Source of the DNA: JAFDBW01 sp963825575
GTDB lineage: Bacteria > Desulfobacterota > Desulfuromonadia > Desulfuromonadales > BM103
Direction of reading: 5' to 3'
DNA length: 64,000 nt
Assembly: GCA_963825575.1 (NCBI GenBank)
Contig: CAWGUB010000021.1
Location: 119,417-183,416, forward strand
In this document: piece after piece, positions 42,992 to 51,951 of the stretch
How the letters are laid out: each line of letters opens with the position of its first letter
Position numbering within the stretch: position 1 is the first letter of the stretch
The notes under the pieces: generated by a model
Databases searched by the model: none
Told to the model about the DNA's origin: nothing
The model's input: only the letters and a program-made list of their open reading frames with translations
Program-made: the position numbers and the translations under genes

Positions 42992-44017
42992 TCACATTTT
43001 TCCCCGTGTGCCGCATAAGCTTCGCAAAGCAAACTTCCATTCCTCAAACTTCGAAAGATTGCAATAACCCCTAAGCATGGAATTGTGGTAAGTGGCCCAT
43101 ACTTTAGCCCCTGTTGGCAGGGCCAGGTGACAAGCCTCCCACCACACTGCAAATAATATCTCGTTTAGTGCGTCCTGGTCGAAAACACTGGTATTTTGAT
43201 TGGCCGCAGATATCTTCCCGAGCCACTGCTCGGCGCGCAAAAGGCCATCCATATCCTTAATCGGAGTACCTGCCGAAAGAATCTTGTGGGTTGCCAATTC
43301 GTCGTGATCTGGGATGAGACCAAGTTTTACGAAGATTTTTTTCTGAACGTTAACTAGTGCGATTTTCTGGTGCTCTTTCATGCATTTGCCGACCTGTTGA
43401 TCATGTAAGCGGTAATCCAGTAATGGCAGGGGGAGATTAGCAAAGCAAGCGGTGTTCATGATACGGGTCCACAATTCGTAGTCCTCAACGTAACCACACT
43501 CTTCATCGTAACGGCAGCCGTTGTCAAAAAGTTCTGCTTTCATCATGACTGTCGGGTGTGCAAAAGGTGGAGCAAATATCAGCCGTGCCTTGGCTCTATT
43601 GTCAGTGACCGGATATTCCCACTGCCCTTGGCTGCTGCCAAAGTATTTAACCCAGGTACCACAGACTGTCACCTGCGGATTCTTGATGAGGTGGGCAACC
43701 TGTTGGGCTAGTCGGTCCGGGCGGCTGATGTCGTCTGCATCCATTCGGGCGATAAATTGGCCAACTGCGAGGTCGATTCCCGTGTTTAATGCTGCAGCAA
43801 CCCCTTTCCCTCTCTGGTTAGATGTCGAGCGAATTCGATGATCTTTGTAGGCGCAGATTTTTTCGATAGAACAATCAGTCGATCCATCGTCAACAATGAT
43901 GAGTTCCCAGTTCTGCCAGGTCTGCCGCAGAATGCTGGTTATTGCCGCATCCAAATAATCCTGCCCGTTGTAAACCGGCATGATGACAGATACTTTTTCT
44001 TGATGAGATTTATTCAT
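42992..44017 (-). CDS. GT2-family glycosyltransferase
   Basis: The 341-residue protein has KVSVIMPVYNGQDYLDAAI, IIVDDGSTDCS and FIARMDADDISRPDRL, a GT2 enzyme. The region PTVMMKAELFDNGCRYDEECGYVEDYELWTRI resembles capsule and O-antigen glycosyltransferases. It is last in a minus-strand group (47320 to 42992) that contains the fucosyltransferase and sulfotransferase genes, in opposite orientation to the rest of the island. Confidence 0.82.
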   Translation of the reverse strand: MNKSHQEKVSVIMPVYNGQDYLDAAITSILRQTWQNWELIIVDDGSTDCSIEKICAYKDHRIRSTSNQRGKGVAAALNTGIDLAVGQFIARMDADDISRPDRLAQQVAHLIKNPQVTVCGTWVKYFGSSQGQWEYPVTDNRAKARLIFAPPFAHPTVMMKAELFDNGCRYDEECGYVEDYELWTRIMNTACFANLPLPLLDYRLHDQQVGKCMKEHQKIALVNVQKKIFVKLGLIPDHDELATHKILSAGTPIKDMDGLLRAEQWLGKISAANQNTSVFDQDALNEILFAVWWEACHLALPTGAKVWATYHNSMLRGYCNLSKFEEWKFALRSLCGTRGKM

Positions 44018-44047
44018 TTAAAGGGCAGACACCTAATTTATTCATCA

Positions 44048-44938
44048 CTAGATTTTGATCCAGCTTTCCGGTAATAAATCACGGATTTTTACGCGCGTGT
44101 TCAGAACCCAACGCTTGGGTGCAATGACTATCTTGTCAGGATTCCTGATCATCCAGGCCCCCCACCAGCTAAATGAACTGTTTGCAATAATTGCATGACT
44201 GCAGAGGCTCATAAGCCTCATGTCTTCGCATGGTGACCTCCTTGATTCATTGTTAATGATATAGGCAGGGAATGGAAACTTTATGCTGCTGCGCACCCAC
44301 CCGGGATCATCACTGAATATGTATAATTTCGGTTCTGTTAGTGCCCCGGCAATATGCTGCAGGGCTTGCTCATAGTACGCAAGAGGCAGAACGCCGTGGA
44401 ATGCAGCTGTTCTGGGGTTTTCAACATAATCGCCGCGACGGAAATGGACGGCTACGGAAGTGCCGCTTTTCATCTGTTTTGACAATGTGAGGTCTTCTTC
44501 GGCGATTTCCTCCGCAGGGGATAGCTCATTTAGAATCGTATCAGCTATGTCCGCAAAATAGCGTTCAGATTGCCAATAACCGCTTAGGTAAACATTGTCA
44601 GGCAAATTGAGCACTTCTGGATTAAAACCCATCTGGGTTTCATAAACAGGGGTCGCCCGGTGAGCTATCCCCCTGTAATGGCGCAATGCGATCAGGGGTC
44701 TTTGCCAAAAGGTTCTGCTTGTACCGGAGAACTCGGCAATCTCAAGTGCTGATGCCTTACGGGCGCGAATGGAGAGTTTGCTTAATTCATATCTTCGAGG
44801 CGTATCCAGAGATTCAGGGTTTCCCAAGTACGAGCAGTCGAGTGCCAATTCTGTATCATGTCGTAATGCCAAGCGGCGCGCGGCAGCATACTGGAACATC
44901 TGATTGCCGAGCCCGCCCATTAGCTTCACAATGATCAC
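44048..44938 (-). CDS. Alpha-1,2-fucosyltransferase (GT11)
   Basis: The product, from a GTG at 44938 (AGGAG 10 nt upstream), begins MIIVKLMGGLGNQMFQYAAA, the family start; an open frame extends back to a TTG at 44998 without homology. Motifs are VAVHFRRGDYV (donor GDP-fucose site) and FSDDPGWV, with NSSFSWWGAWM near the end. GT11 enzymes add fucose alpha-1,2 to galactose or similar residues. It lies 60 nt from a sulfotransferase gene, so a fucosylated and sulfated glycan is possible. GDP-fucose synthesis genes are not in the window. Confidence 0.9.
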   Translation of the reverse strand: MIIVKLMGGLGNQMFQYAAARRLALRHDTELALDCSYLGNPESLDTPRRYELSKLSIRARKASALEIAEFSGTSRTFWQRPLIALRHYRGIAHRATPVYETQMGFNPEVLNLPDNVYLSGYWQSERYFADIADTILNELSPAEEIAEEDLTLSKQMKSGTSVAVHFRRGDYVENPRTAAFHGVLPLAYYEQALQHIAGALTEPKLYIFSDDPGWVRSSIKFPFPAYIINNESRRSPCEDMRLMSLCSHAIIANSSFSWWGAWMIRNPDKIVIAPKRWVLNTRVKIRDLLPESWIKI

Positions 44939-44998
44939 CTTAGCCAGGCTCCTAAACATGTGATAAAGCATAAGAATATTATATGTCGTTGAAGACAA

Positions 44999-45733
44999 TT
45001 AAATGGCATTTTTAATCAGATCGTATAACTTTATATCTAAAAAATTTACTTCTGATATGAGGTTTTTTGTAGATTTATCAATACAGGAAACTGCAGGTTT
45101 CTGATGTGTCGTATTGGCTCTATTGTTAGTGTATTTTTTTTTGTAGCAAGCAAGTTTTGACATGGCATTCATCACTTTTTCAATTTTCTCCAAAATTCCA
45201 AAAACAGTATACTCATTTTGAATTATTTCATAAGCTCGCATGATAGATTCTTGCGGGTTTCTTTCTGCTTCTTTTGCAGAAATCTCGAGGAATCTACACA
45301 CATAATTATTACGTAGTTCTCCACTGATACCTGATGTTACATAGTCCGCGAGAGTCATGTCTTTGTCTTTAATTTCCTTATGAAGATAATGTCTTGGAGA
45401 CTTCATAACGAAGTAGTAGTGTGAAATTATTCTCTCAATTGGGTCTCTGAAAATTGTCAATTTTATGAAGTCATTGTCAATGTAATTAAGTAGTCTATGT
45501 GCACCGTGTCCAATAATAAGGTCATATTTGCGTCTCTCTTTTTCTGGCAAGGAAATGTAGTAATCCACGCTTGTAGTCGGATTGCTCCCAAGCTCGTAAA
45601 TCCTCTTTTGATTGTAGTTTGATTTCAGGTAATTAGAAATCGTTGTACCCCCACATTTAGGGATATGTTCAAAAAGGACTCTCTTAGGGCGTCCCATCAA
45701 TAAATCCTTAAATTTAAAAATATTGTTAGTCAA
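44999..45733 (-). CDS. Sulfotransferase family protein
   Basis: The 244-residue protein has FEHIPKCGGTTISNYL, the PAPS 5'-phosphosulfate-binding loop, and IFRDPIERIISHYYF, the 3'-phosphate-binding motif. These mark the Sulfotransfer_2 family, which sulfates carbohydrate. It is strongly AT-rich and Lys-rich compared with neighbours, which suggests recent transfer. It is a single-domain soluble protein. PAPS synthesis genes are not seen here. Confidence 0.85.
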   Translation of the reverse strand: MTNNIFKFKDLLMGRPKRVLFEHIPKCGGTTISNYLKSNYNQKRIYELGSNPTTSVDYYISLPEKERRKYDLIIGHGAHRLLNYIDNDFIKLTIFRDPIERIISHYYFVMKSPRHYLHKEIKDKDMTLADYVTSGISGELRNNYVCRFLEISAKEAERNPQESIMRAYEIIQNEYTVFGILEKIEKVMNAMSKLACYKKKYTNNRANTTHQKPAVSCIDKSTKNLISEVNFLDIKLYDLIKNAI

Positions 45734-45918
45734 TTGGCCCTATAATCTCTCTTGTTTTAAAGTTTTTTCAATTACGCAGATTCAACTGACAACTGCAACA
45801 TACTGACTTGTTGAAGAATATCTCGTTCACTGTTTTATAACCAAGTTATCTGCTTAGTCGTTTCTGTGCTGCTAATCCACAGTATGTGGTAATCAAACTA
45901 CCAATGAGTTCTAATAAT

Positions 45919-46617
45919 CTATTTTTTGCTGGCCCTGACATGGTAGCCGAAACAGAGGATCTCATCGGACGCCTTGTCTGTGGATGAACATTTACTCAGG
46001 CATCTAAGGACATGTGCTGCCGCAAGACGATAAAGCCTGCCCATTTTTACTCCAGAGTATTTGCTGGCAATCTGTGGCAGTCTCAGAATCTCCTGCGCAA
46101 GATATTCGAAGAAACTCCCATTGCTCAAAATCTCTGTTATCTCAAAACCTATTTCCGGCAGAATCATCTCGTAAAAACCTCGATTGTACCCGGAATAATA
46201 ATGGTATGGCGAAAAATGGGTAAGACTGCAAAACGGTGCGGTCAGAATGAGGATGCCATCGGTCTTAAGTAGTCTGTGAAATTCCTTGAGGGCCTCAATC
46301 GGTTTGGGGATATGCTCGAAGACCTCTGAGCATAATATTGCATCAAACGAACTGTTGGGTTCCGGGATTCTCGTGATATCGGAAATTATGTCGAGCTTGC
46401 TGTAGTTCCACTGACCCATTTGCAGCCCTCGACTGTCACCCTGTCCGTCATATTCTGCGAAATCCTGAGAGACATATTCAAGATGTTGGCAAAGTTTTTT
46501 ATGGCCCTGCTCCCCGGCTCCTGCATCCAGAATCCTTAGCCCGCCGGGAAGTTGTTCAATGGTTTTCCTGATCCATTCCTCGCGGCGGTGTTCGTTTTGT
46601 GTCCCGAATCCAGTCAT
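45919..46617 (-). CDS. SAM-dependent methyltransferase (class I)
   Basis: The 232-residue protein has ILDAGAGEQGHKKL (SAM-binding motif I), DAILCSEVFEHIPKPIEALKE (motif IV region) and ILILTAPF. This is the Methyltransf_11 pattern common in glycan clusters. Tandem with a second methyltransferase 10 nt upstream. It may methylate a sugar at the chain end, a cap that could be read by the Wzt C-terminal domain, but that is inference. Confidence 0.82.
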   Translation of the reverse strand: MTGFGTQNEHRREEWIRKTIEQLPGGLRILDAGAGEQGHKKLCQHLEYVSQDFAEYDGQGDSRGLQMGQWNYSKLDIISDITRIPEPNSSFDAILCSEVFEHIPKPIEALKEFHRLLKTDGILILTAPFCSLTHFSPYHYYSGYNRGFYEMILPEIGFEITEILSNGSFFEYLAQEILRLPQIASKYSGVKMGRLYRLAAAHVLRCLSKCSSTDKASDEILCFGYHVRASKK

Positions 46618-46627
46618 CCCTTTTTCC

Positions 46628-47320
46628 CTAGCAGTGCTTTAAATCTATCCAGAAGGTTTGTTTTAGAACAGGATCGATGTGTTTTAAAAGTCGCTGTTGT
46701 GGCTTCTGACATGGCGTCCCCATGGCATCCATCCAAGCCCCAAAAGCCAGGCCTTTTTCTGAATTCGTCTCACAATAAGCCATATATTCGACGATCTCCC
46801 TCTGCGCGTCTTCATCACTTTTCAGCGGCGGAGTCTTTACCCCCACGAAACGGATGTTGGGCCAATGCCCGACTTTTTCGTGGCGCGTCTGCCTAAATCC
46901 AACCACGGAAAAAAGATACTTGAGTTTTCTAACATCGAAGGCATCATAATGCGTTCCGTATTCGAGAGAGTCCTGGGGGCCAAAAAGATGTCTGTACCAG
47001 AAAAGACTTTCTTTCGCGCTTTTTGATTTCCTGAGCATCTTGACAGTGCCCCAAAAGTCAGGGACGAGAAGGGTTAAAGTCCCACCCGGTTTTAGCCACA
47101 GATACATTTTACGTAGCTGCATAATGGCAACATGTCGAGGAAAATGCTCAAAAACAGCTTCGAGAAGAATTTCGTCAACGGAGTTGTCAGGATAATGCAA
47201 GTCTTCGATTTTGGAATGCAAGTCGGCAGCCAAGTCGTCATAGGGAAGTTCATCTTTTGGACCATCAATGTTGATCCAACCCTCAAGGTACCTATGGCCA
47301 CACCCTAGATGAAGTTTCAT
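46628..47320 (-). CDS. SAM-dependent methyltransferase (class I)
   Basis: The 230-residue protein starts MKLHLGCGHRYLEGWINID, a typical glycan-cluster methyltransferase N-terminus, with DEILLEAVFEHFPRH and LKPGGTLTLLVPDFWGTV. It is the first gene of the minus-strand block, with the divergent spacer 47321-47625 ahead. Its substrate is unknown. Confidence 0.82.
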   Translation of the reverse strand: MKLHLGCGHRYLEGWINIDGPKDELPYDDLAADLHSKIEDLHYPDNSVDEILLEAVFEHFPRHVAIMQLRKMYLWLKPGGTLTLLVPDFWGTVKMLRKSKSAKESLFWYRHLFGPQDSLEYGTHYDAFDVRKLKYLFSVVGFRQTRHEKVGHWPNIRFVGVKTPPLKSDEDAQREIVEYMAYCETNSEKGLAFGAWMDAMGTPCQKPQQRLLKHIDPVLKQTFWIDLKHC

Positions 47321-47625
47321 TTAATCTTTCTACCGGTTATATTTGTCAGGATTATTTGTCGGGAGCCTAGTCATATGACCCATAAAAATCAAGCGGGTAA
47401 CTGTTGCCTGTATCCAACAGGCAGGTAAACCTATCTGTACTGATTTAGTTAACCATGCTAACTTTACGCGGAAAATTATAAAGCCAATCATGCGTACTAT
47501 GAAAAATACTCCGGAATAATATCAGATAGTTGTTCTCAAAGCTCAAATTTTTAGCGTTTTTCGAATGTCAAGGGCTTATGACTCGGGAATGTAAGTCATA
47601 ATACACGCAACTGGTAAAAGTAATC
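47321..47625. promoter_or_regulatory. Divergent spacer with hairpin and palindrome
   Basis: This 305-nt AT-rich spacer separates the minus-strand block from the plus-strand sulfotransferase. I see no gene in it. It has a hairpin TGCCTGT / ACAGGCA (47405-47423) and a dyad TTATGAC / GTCATAA (47576-47601) about 25 nt before the plus-strand start, which could be an operator. No consensus -35/-10 pair stands out for either side. Confidence 0.4.
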
Positions 47626-48573
47626 ATGCACACGATAATATCAACCATGAGCTCTTGGTTCAAATCAACATTCCTGGATATTGGCAATCCAGAGGAAACA
47701 ATTTTTCTTGTCGGAATGGGGCGTAGCGGAACAACGTGGGTTGCAAATATCATTAACTATGACAGGTCTTATCGGGTTCTTTTTGAACCATTTTTCCCTG
47801 CAAAGGTGAGTGCTGCCAGTGGTTTTGAATACATCCAGTATATGCGGACCGATGATCACAACCCCCAACTTACAGACGCAACTAGGAAAATTTTTGCAGG
47901 CAAAATCAGAAACCGCTGGGTTGACCAGGACAACAGAAAAATTTTTTACCAGCGTAGAATGATTAAAGATATAAGGTGTAATTTAATGGCTGCCTGGGTC
48001 AGGGACGCGGTTCCCTGCAAAAAGGTTGTTGTACTTATCAGGCATCCCCTTCAAGTGGCACTCTCCTGGCGCAAACTTGGGTGGGGAAAGGAGGCCATAG
48101 GAGAGAAAAGCGATTTTGAAATCATCATGTCGCAGCAACGGCTCTTGGAGGATTTTCCCATAATCAAGACAATTGCCGAGCAGATTGATTGCAACCACCT
48201 GCTTGAGAGGCTGATCTTTCAGTGGGGTGTCTTTTATTTGGTCCCTATATCCCAATTTAGACGTAAAGAGGCATGTTTTCTGTTTTATGAAAACCTGCTG
48301 ACTGATCCGGAGAGAGAATGTGATAAACTTTTCAGGTATTTGGACCAAACTTACTCATGGCCGCAGGTCAAGAAAGTCATCTCACAGGAGTCCAGTACGA
48401 ATTTCCTGAACAGGTCAGTTGCAAGGGATTACAATCGCCTCTTCTGCGGTTGGCAGAGTGAGTTCTCGGAGAGTGAAATTGATAGGGCCAATGAAATACT
48501 GTCCATGTTTGGTTTTGCCGAGGTTTACGATGATCGTGGGCTTCCTTCCGCCGGCAATGTGTTCCATTGCTAG
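47626..48573 (+). CDS. Sulfotransferase family protein
   Basis: The 315-residue protein has FLVGMGRSGTTWVANIINY, the PAPS-binding P-loop, and VVVLIRHPLQVALSWRKL, the second motif, so it belongs to the Sulfotransfer_1/3 type. It is of a different subfamily from the sulfotransferase at 44999. An ATG at 47647 is an alternative start; neither has a clear Shine-Dalgarno. Two sulfotransferases in one glycan island point to a sulfated surface polysaccharide. Confidence 0.85.
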   Translation: MHTIISTMSSWFKSTFLDIGNPEETIFLVGMGRSGTTWVANIINYDRSYRVLFEPFFPAKVSAASGFEYIQYMRTDDHNPQLTDATRKIFAGKIRNRWVDQDNRKIFYQRRMIKDIRCNLMAAWVRDAVPCKKVVVLIRHPLQVALSWRKLGWGKEAIGEKSDFEIIMSQQRLLEDFPIIKTIAEQIDCNHLLERLIFQWGVFYLVPISQFRRKEACFLFYENLLTDPERECDKLFRYLDQTYSWPQVKKVISQESSTNFLNRSVARDYNRLFCGWQSEFSESEIDRANEILSMFGFAEVYDDRGLPSAGNVFHC

Positions 48574-48658
48574 CGATCGTCGGGTTCTGTAAGGAATTGT
48601 CCTAAGGATTGGCCCAGTATGAAAATGCCGCCACGGTTTGAGAACGACAGGGTTTCTT

Positions 48659-49597
48659 ATGGCTGAAACATGCTTGAACACGCCGGTTCTTTTCCTGGTT
48701 TTTAATCGACCGGAATCGACACAAACAGTTTTCGAAATGATCAGGAAAGCCGGGCCTCGGCGGCTCTATGTCGCTGCAGATGGGCCCAGACATGGTGTGC
48801 CTAAAGATATTGATAAATGTAAACAGGTTCGCCATATCGTAGAACAGGTTGACTGGCACTGTGAACTCAAGACTCTTTTCAGAGATGAAAACCTTGGCTG
48901 TGGTCGGGCTGTTTCTGGTGCGATCGACTGGTTTTTCGACAACGAACCCGAAGGGATCATCCTTGAGGATGATTGTCTTCCCGTTGGAAGTTTTTTTGCC
49001 TATTGCCAGGAACTGCTGGGGCATTACAGAGATGACGCACGTGTGATGCATATCAGTGGATACAACCCTTTGCCCGAGCAAAGGCCTCTATCGAAGAGCT
49101 ACTATTTTTCACGTTACCCAGGAATCTGGGGTTGGGCGACCTGGCGTCGGGCCTGGCAGGCTTATGATTTTGCCATGCAGAAATTGCCCGAATTTTGTGC
49201 CGACCGAAAAAACGACTACGGATACAATCTTCGCTATGAGAAAGCGGCTCGGGTCAGGATATTTAAAGAGGTGCAGGAGGGCAGGATTGATACCTGGGAT
49301 TATCAGTGGGCATTTGCACTTCGCCTTAATGGAGGGCTATGTGTTCGTCCGGTTGTAAGTATGATCTCCAACCTGGGCCTTGGTGCCGGGGCGACACACA
49401 CTAAGACCGCTCATGTATTGCCCGGAAAAAATGACTCCTGTGAGATTGATCTGCCACTTGTTCACCCACAGATCCTTCAGCCTGACCGGGCAAAGGACAT
49501 CGAACTTTTCAAAAAGATAATCTCGTGCCGAAGGCCCCTCCAGATCATTAAAGGCCTGTTGTCGAAACTTTCAATGACAGCCAGGTGTGACGCATGA
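48659..49597 (+). CDS. Glycosyltransferase, GT-A type with EDD motif
   Basis: The start at 48659 gives 312 residues beginning MAETCLNTPVLFLVFNRPES. It has YVAADGPRHG, EGIILEDDCLPVGSFFAYC and a GIWGWATWRRAWQAYD region. I know this combination from glycosyltransferase-like proteins in polysaccharide clusters (sometimes annotated as hemolytic-protein HlpA-like). The acidic EDD is the likely metal site. It overlaps the next gene by ATGA, so the two are probably made together. Confidence 0.72.
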   Translation: MAETCLNTPVLFLVFNRPESTQTVFEMIRKAGPRRLYVAADGPRHGVPKDIDKCKQVRHIVEQVDWHCELKTLFRDENLGCGRAVSGAIDWFFDNEPEGIILEDDCLPVGSFFAYCQELLGHYRDDARVMHISGYNPLPEQRPLSKSYYFSRYPGIWGWATWRRAWQAYDFAMQKLPEFCADRKNDYGYNLRYEKAARVRIFKEVQEGRIDTWDYQWAFALRLNGGLCVRPVVSMISNLGLGAGATHTKTAHVLPGKNDSCEIDLPLVHPQILQPDRAKDIELFKKIISCRRPLQIIKGLLSKLSMTARCDA

Positions 49598-51951
49598 GCC
49601 GGACCAGGGCATTCATGGATTTTTGCTCTTCGTTCAGAGCCAAACCCTGGCCCCTGGAGAAACCTGTTGTTCTCCAGTTCCCGGTTAACGATATCTGTGA
49701 TGCGCAATGCCAGATGTGCCTTGTCTGGCAGCAGAAACTCGCTAAGCAAATCTCATGTGACGAGTTGGCGGCGGTTTTAGAAAACCCCTTATTTTCAGAA
49801 ATAAGATACGTCGGGGTCAATGGGGGCGAACCAACCCTGCGCCACGATTTGGCTGACCTTGTTGATGTCTTGTTTCGCCGTTTGCCGAAGCTTGAAGGGG
49901 TTTCCCTGATCACAAATGCTCTTGTCCCATCAAGAGTTATCAGCGGCATTGAGGCCGTTGGCAAGGTTGTACAGAGCACTGGTGGAATTTTTGATGTGAT
50001 GGTCTCTCTTGATGGCGTTGGTGAAGGCCATGACCGGGTTCGTGGGCGTGAGGGCGCTTTTGACAATGCCTGCCAGGTTATCAAATATCTGCATGATTCG
50101 ACCATTGTCACAAATTATTCCCTTGGGTGCACGGTGGTTAAAGAGAACGTTTTTGGCCTACATGATTTACTCGACTTCGCCATCGGCCGGGAAGCTCATA
50201 TCAAGTTCAGGCTGGGAATACCTCACAAGCGTCTTTACAATGAGGCTGTTGCTGATGATTTCGCTCTTTCGTTTGAAGAAAAACTTCATTTCGCCACGTT
50301 CCTTGAGTGTCTTGCAACGGAATACGAAGACTCACGTCAACAACAGTTCTTTTATCGGTCCCTGATTGGTCAACTGCTGCATAACTCCCCTCGAAAGGCC
50401 GGTTGTGATTGGCAGCACAGAGGGGTGACCCTGTCTTCGCGCGGCGAACTTATGTTCTGTGCAGTCGAAAGTGACGTGCTTGGCTCAGCACTGGATGAAG
50501 ATGCCAGCCGGCTCTACTTTGGCGGTCAGGGATACCTTGACGCCTTGGCTAAGACCAAATGTGCAGAATGCGCCCATGACTATGTCGGTTTGATGACAGG
50601 TCCGGCAAGGCTGAAGGCTCAACTGAACTTTGCAGTCGAAAATAAACGTTTCCCATTTAATATCATTAGCCAAAAGCCGGTCGGGCCGTTTCTTAAAGAA
50701 TGGTGGTCTCGACGACTTTTTACCACCCGGTTGAAATCTTTCGGTGTTGATGACCATAGATGTTCTCCGACTCAGACATTCAAGAAACAGCAGGGCACGA
50801 CAAGACGCGTAATGATCTGCGGCTGGTATGGCACCGAAACCCTGGGTGACAAGGCGATCCTGGCGGGGGTGCTGAAGGCAATTGGGGAGAGTCTGAGTAA
50901 CGTTGACTTGACCCTCGTTTCTCTTGACATCGCTGTTTCTAAGTTGACAGCAATCCAGATGCCAGAGTTGCAAGATACGTGTCTTTGCACTGTTGAGGAA
51001 GGGCTTGAGCTGACGGCGACAATGGACCTGGTTGTTTTTGGCGGAGGGCCGATTATGGCCCTGGACAACCTTGCCGAGATGATCGCTGTCTTTGAAAGAG
51101 CCGCCAGGCATGGCGTTCCGACTTTGATGGCTGGGTGTGGCGTTGGCCCGCTCGGTTCTACTTATCACAACAAGGCGGTGAAACGTCTTTTGCAGAGTTT
51201 CTCCCAGAGAATCTATCGTGACGAGAGATCGCGCCAGCTAGCTGGTGAACTGGGGATTAATACCGATCTTGACCTCGTTGCTGAGGACCCGGCCTTTACC
51301 TGGTTGGAGGAGAAGTCTGTGAGTCTGAATCCCCCAAAGAAAAGGACCGACCAGGAATTGACTCTTCTTCTTGGTTTAAGGAGGTGGCCTTATAACCAAT
51401 ACGCCTACCATCTAACTGCTGCAGAAGGAAAGATGATACAGGATCGCTTTGAGGCGGCCCTTATGGAAGGGTTGGCAGGTCTCGTGGCACGTTACCCGCG
51501 CATTAAGTTGTTCCCTTTTCCGATGTGCACCAATCATCTGGGAGGTGATGATCGCTGGTATTACCGTCAGTTATTTCGGGAGCACACTGATTTTGAGGGC
51601 GCTCTGGATTACTCTGCTCTTTCCCGTGAAGTGAGTCCTGATGAAGCGTATGAACTTTTTTCAGCGGCCGATGCGGCCCTGACAATGCGTTTCCATTCGC
51701 TGGTATTCGCCCTTGGGGCGGGGCTGCCTGCTGTTGCTGTCGATTATACCCTCGGCAGTGGCAAGGTGGCCTCTCTGGCAGAAACTCATGGCGTCCCCTG
51801 CAAGCCACTTAATGAGGTAGATTCTGCCTTTATTCTGGAAGAACTGAGCAGCCAATTGCAAAATTGCCGCGATCGGCAGAAACGAATGGAGAATATGCCA
51901 GTCACGACATTTTCAAGCGTTGTCGATGTCTCTATCGGAAGGTTGATTTGA
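49594..51951 (+). CDS. Radical SAM / polysaccharide pyruvyl transferase fusion protein
   Basis: One unbroken frame of 785 residues carries two enzyme types. Residues about 25-340 are a radical SAM domain with CDAQCQMC (Cys35, Cys39, Cys42) for the 4Fe-4S cluster, a NGGEPTLR motif and later cysteines 271, 289, 323 and 326 that could hold an auxiliary (SPASM-like) cluster. Residues about 405-785 are a polysaccharide pyruvyl transferase-type domain with RRVMICGWYGTETLGDKAIL, VFGGGPI, GCGVGPL and a late MRFHSLVFALGAGLPAVAVDY. The pyruvyl domain would normally place a pyruvate ketal on a sugar; the radical domain could modify the same sugar or a peptide. I know each family but not this combination. 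It lies between glycosyltransferases and overlaps the next start by one base. Confidence 0.82.
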   Translation: MSRTRAFMDFCSSFRAKPWPLEKPVVLQFPVNDICDAQCQMCLVWQQKLAKQISCDELAAVLENPLFSEIRYVGVNGGEPTLRHDLADLVDVLFRRLPKLEGVSLITNALVPSRVISGIEAVGKVVQSTGGIFDVMVSLDGVGEGHDRVRGREGAFDNACQVIKYLHDSTIVTNYSLGCTVVKENVFGLHDLLDFAIGREAHIKFRLGIPHKRLYNEAVADDFALSFEEKLHFATFLECLATEYEDSRQQQFFYRSLIGQLLHNSPRKAGCDWQHRGVTLSSRGELMFCAVESDVLGSALDEDASRLYFGGQGYLDALAKTKCAECAHDYVGLMTGPARLKAQLNFAVENKRFPFNIISQKPVGPFLKEWWSRRLFTTRLKSFGVDDHRCSPTQTFKKQQGTTRRVMICGWYGTETLGDKAILAGVLKAIGESLSNVDLTLVSLDIAVSKLTAIQMPELQDTCLCTVEEGLELTATMDLVVFGGGPIMALDNLAEMIAVFERAARHGVPTLMAGCGVGPLGSTYHNKAVKRLLQSFSQRIYRDERSRQLAGELGINTDLDLVAEDPAFTWLEEKSVSLNPPKKRTDQELTLLLGLRRWPYNQYAYHLTAAEGKMIQDRFEAALMEGLAGLVARYPRIKLFPFPMCTNHLGGDDRWYYRQLFREHTDFEGALDYSALSREVSPDEAYELFSAADAALTMRFHSLVFALGAGLPAVAVDYTLGSGKVASLAETHGVPCKPLNEVDSAFILEELSSQLQNCRDRQKRMENMPVTTFSSVVDVSIGRLI

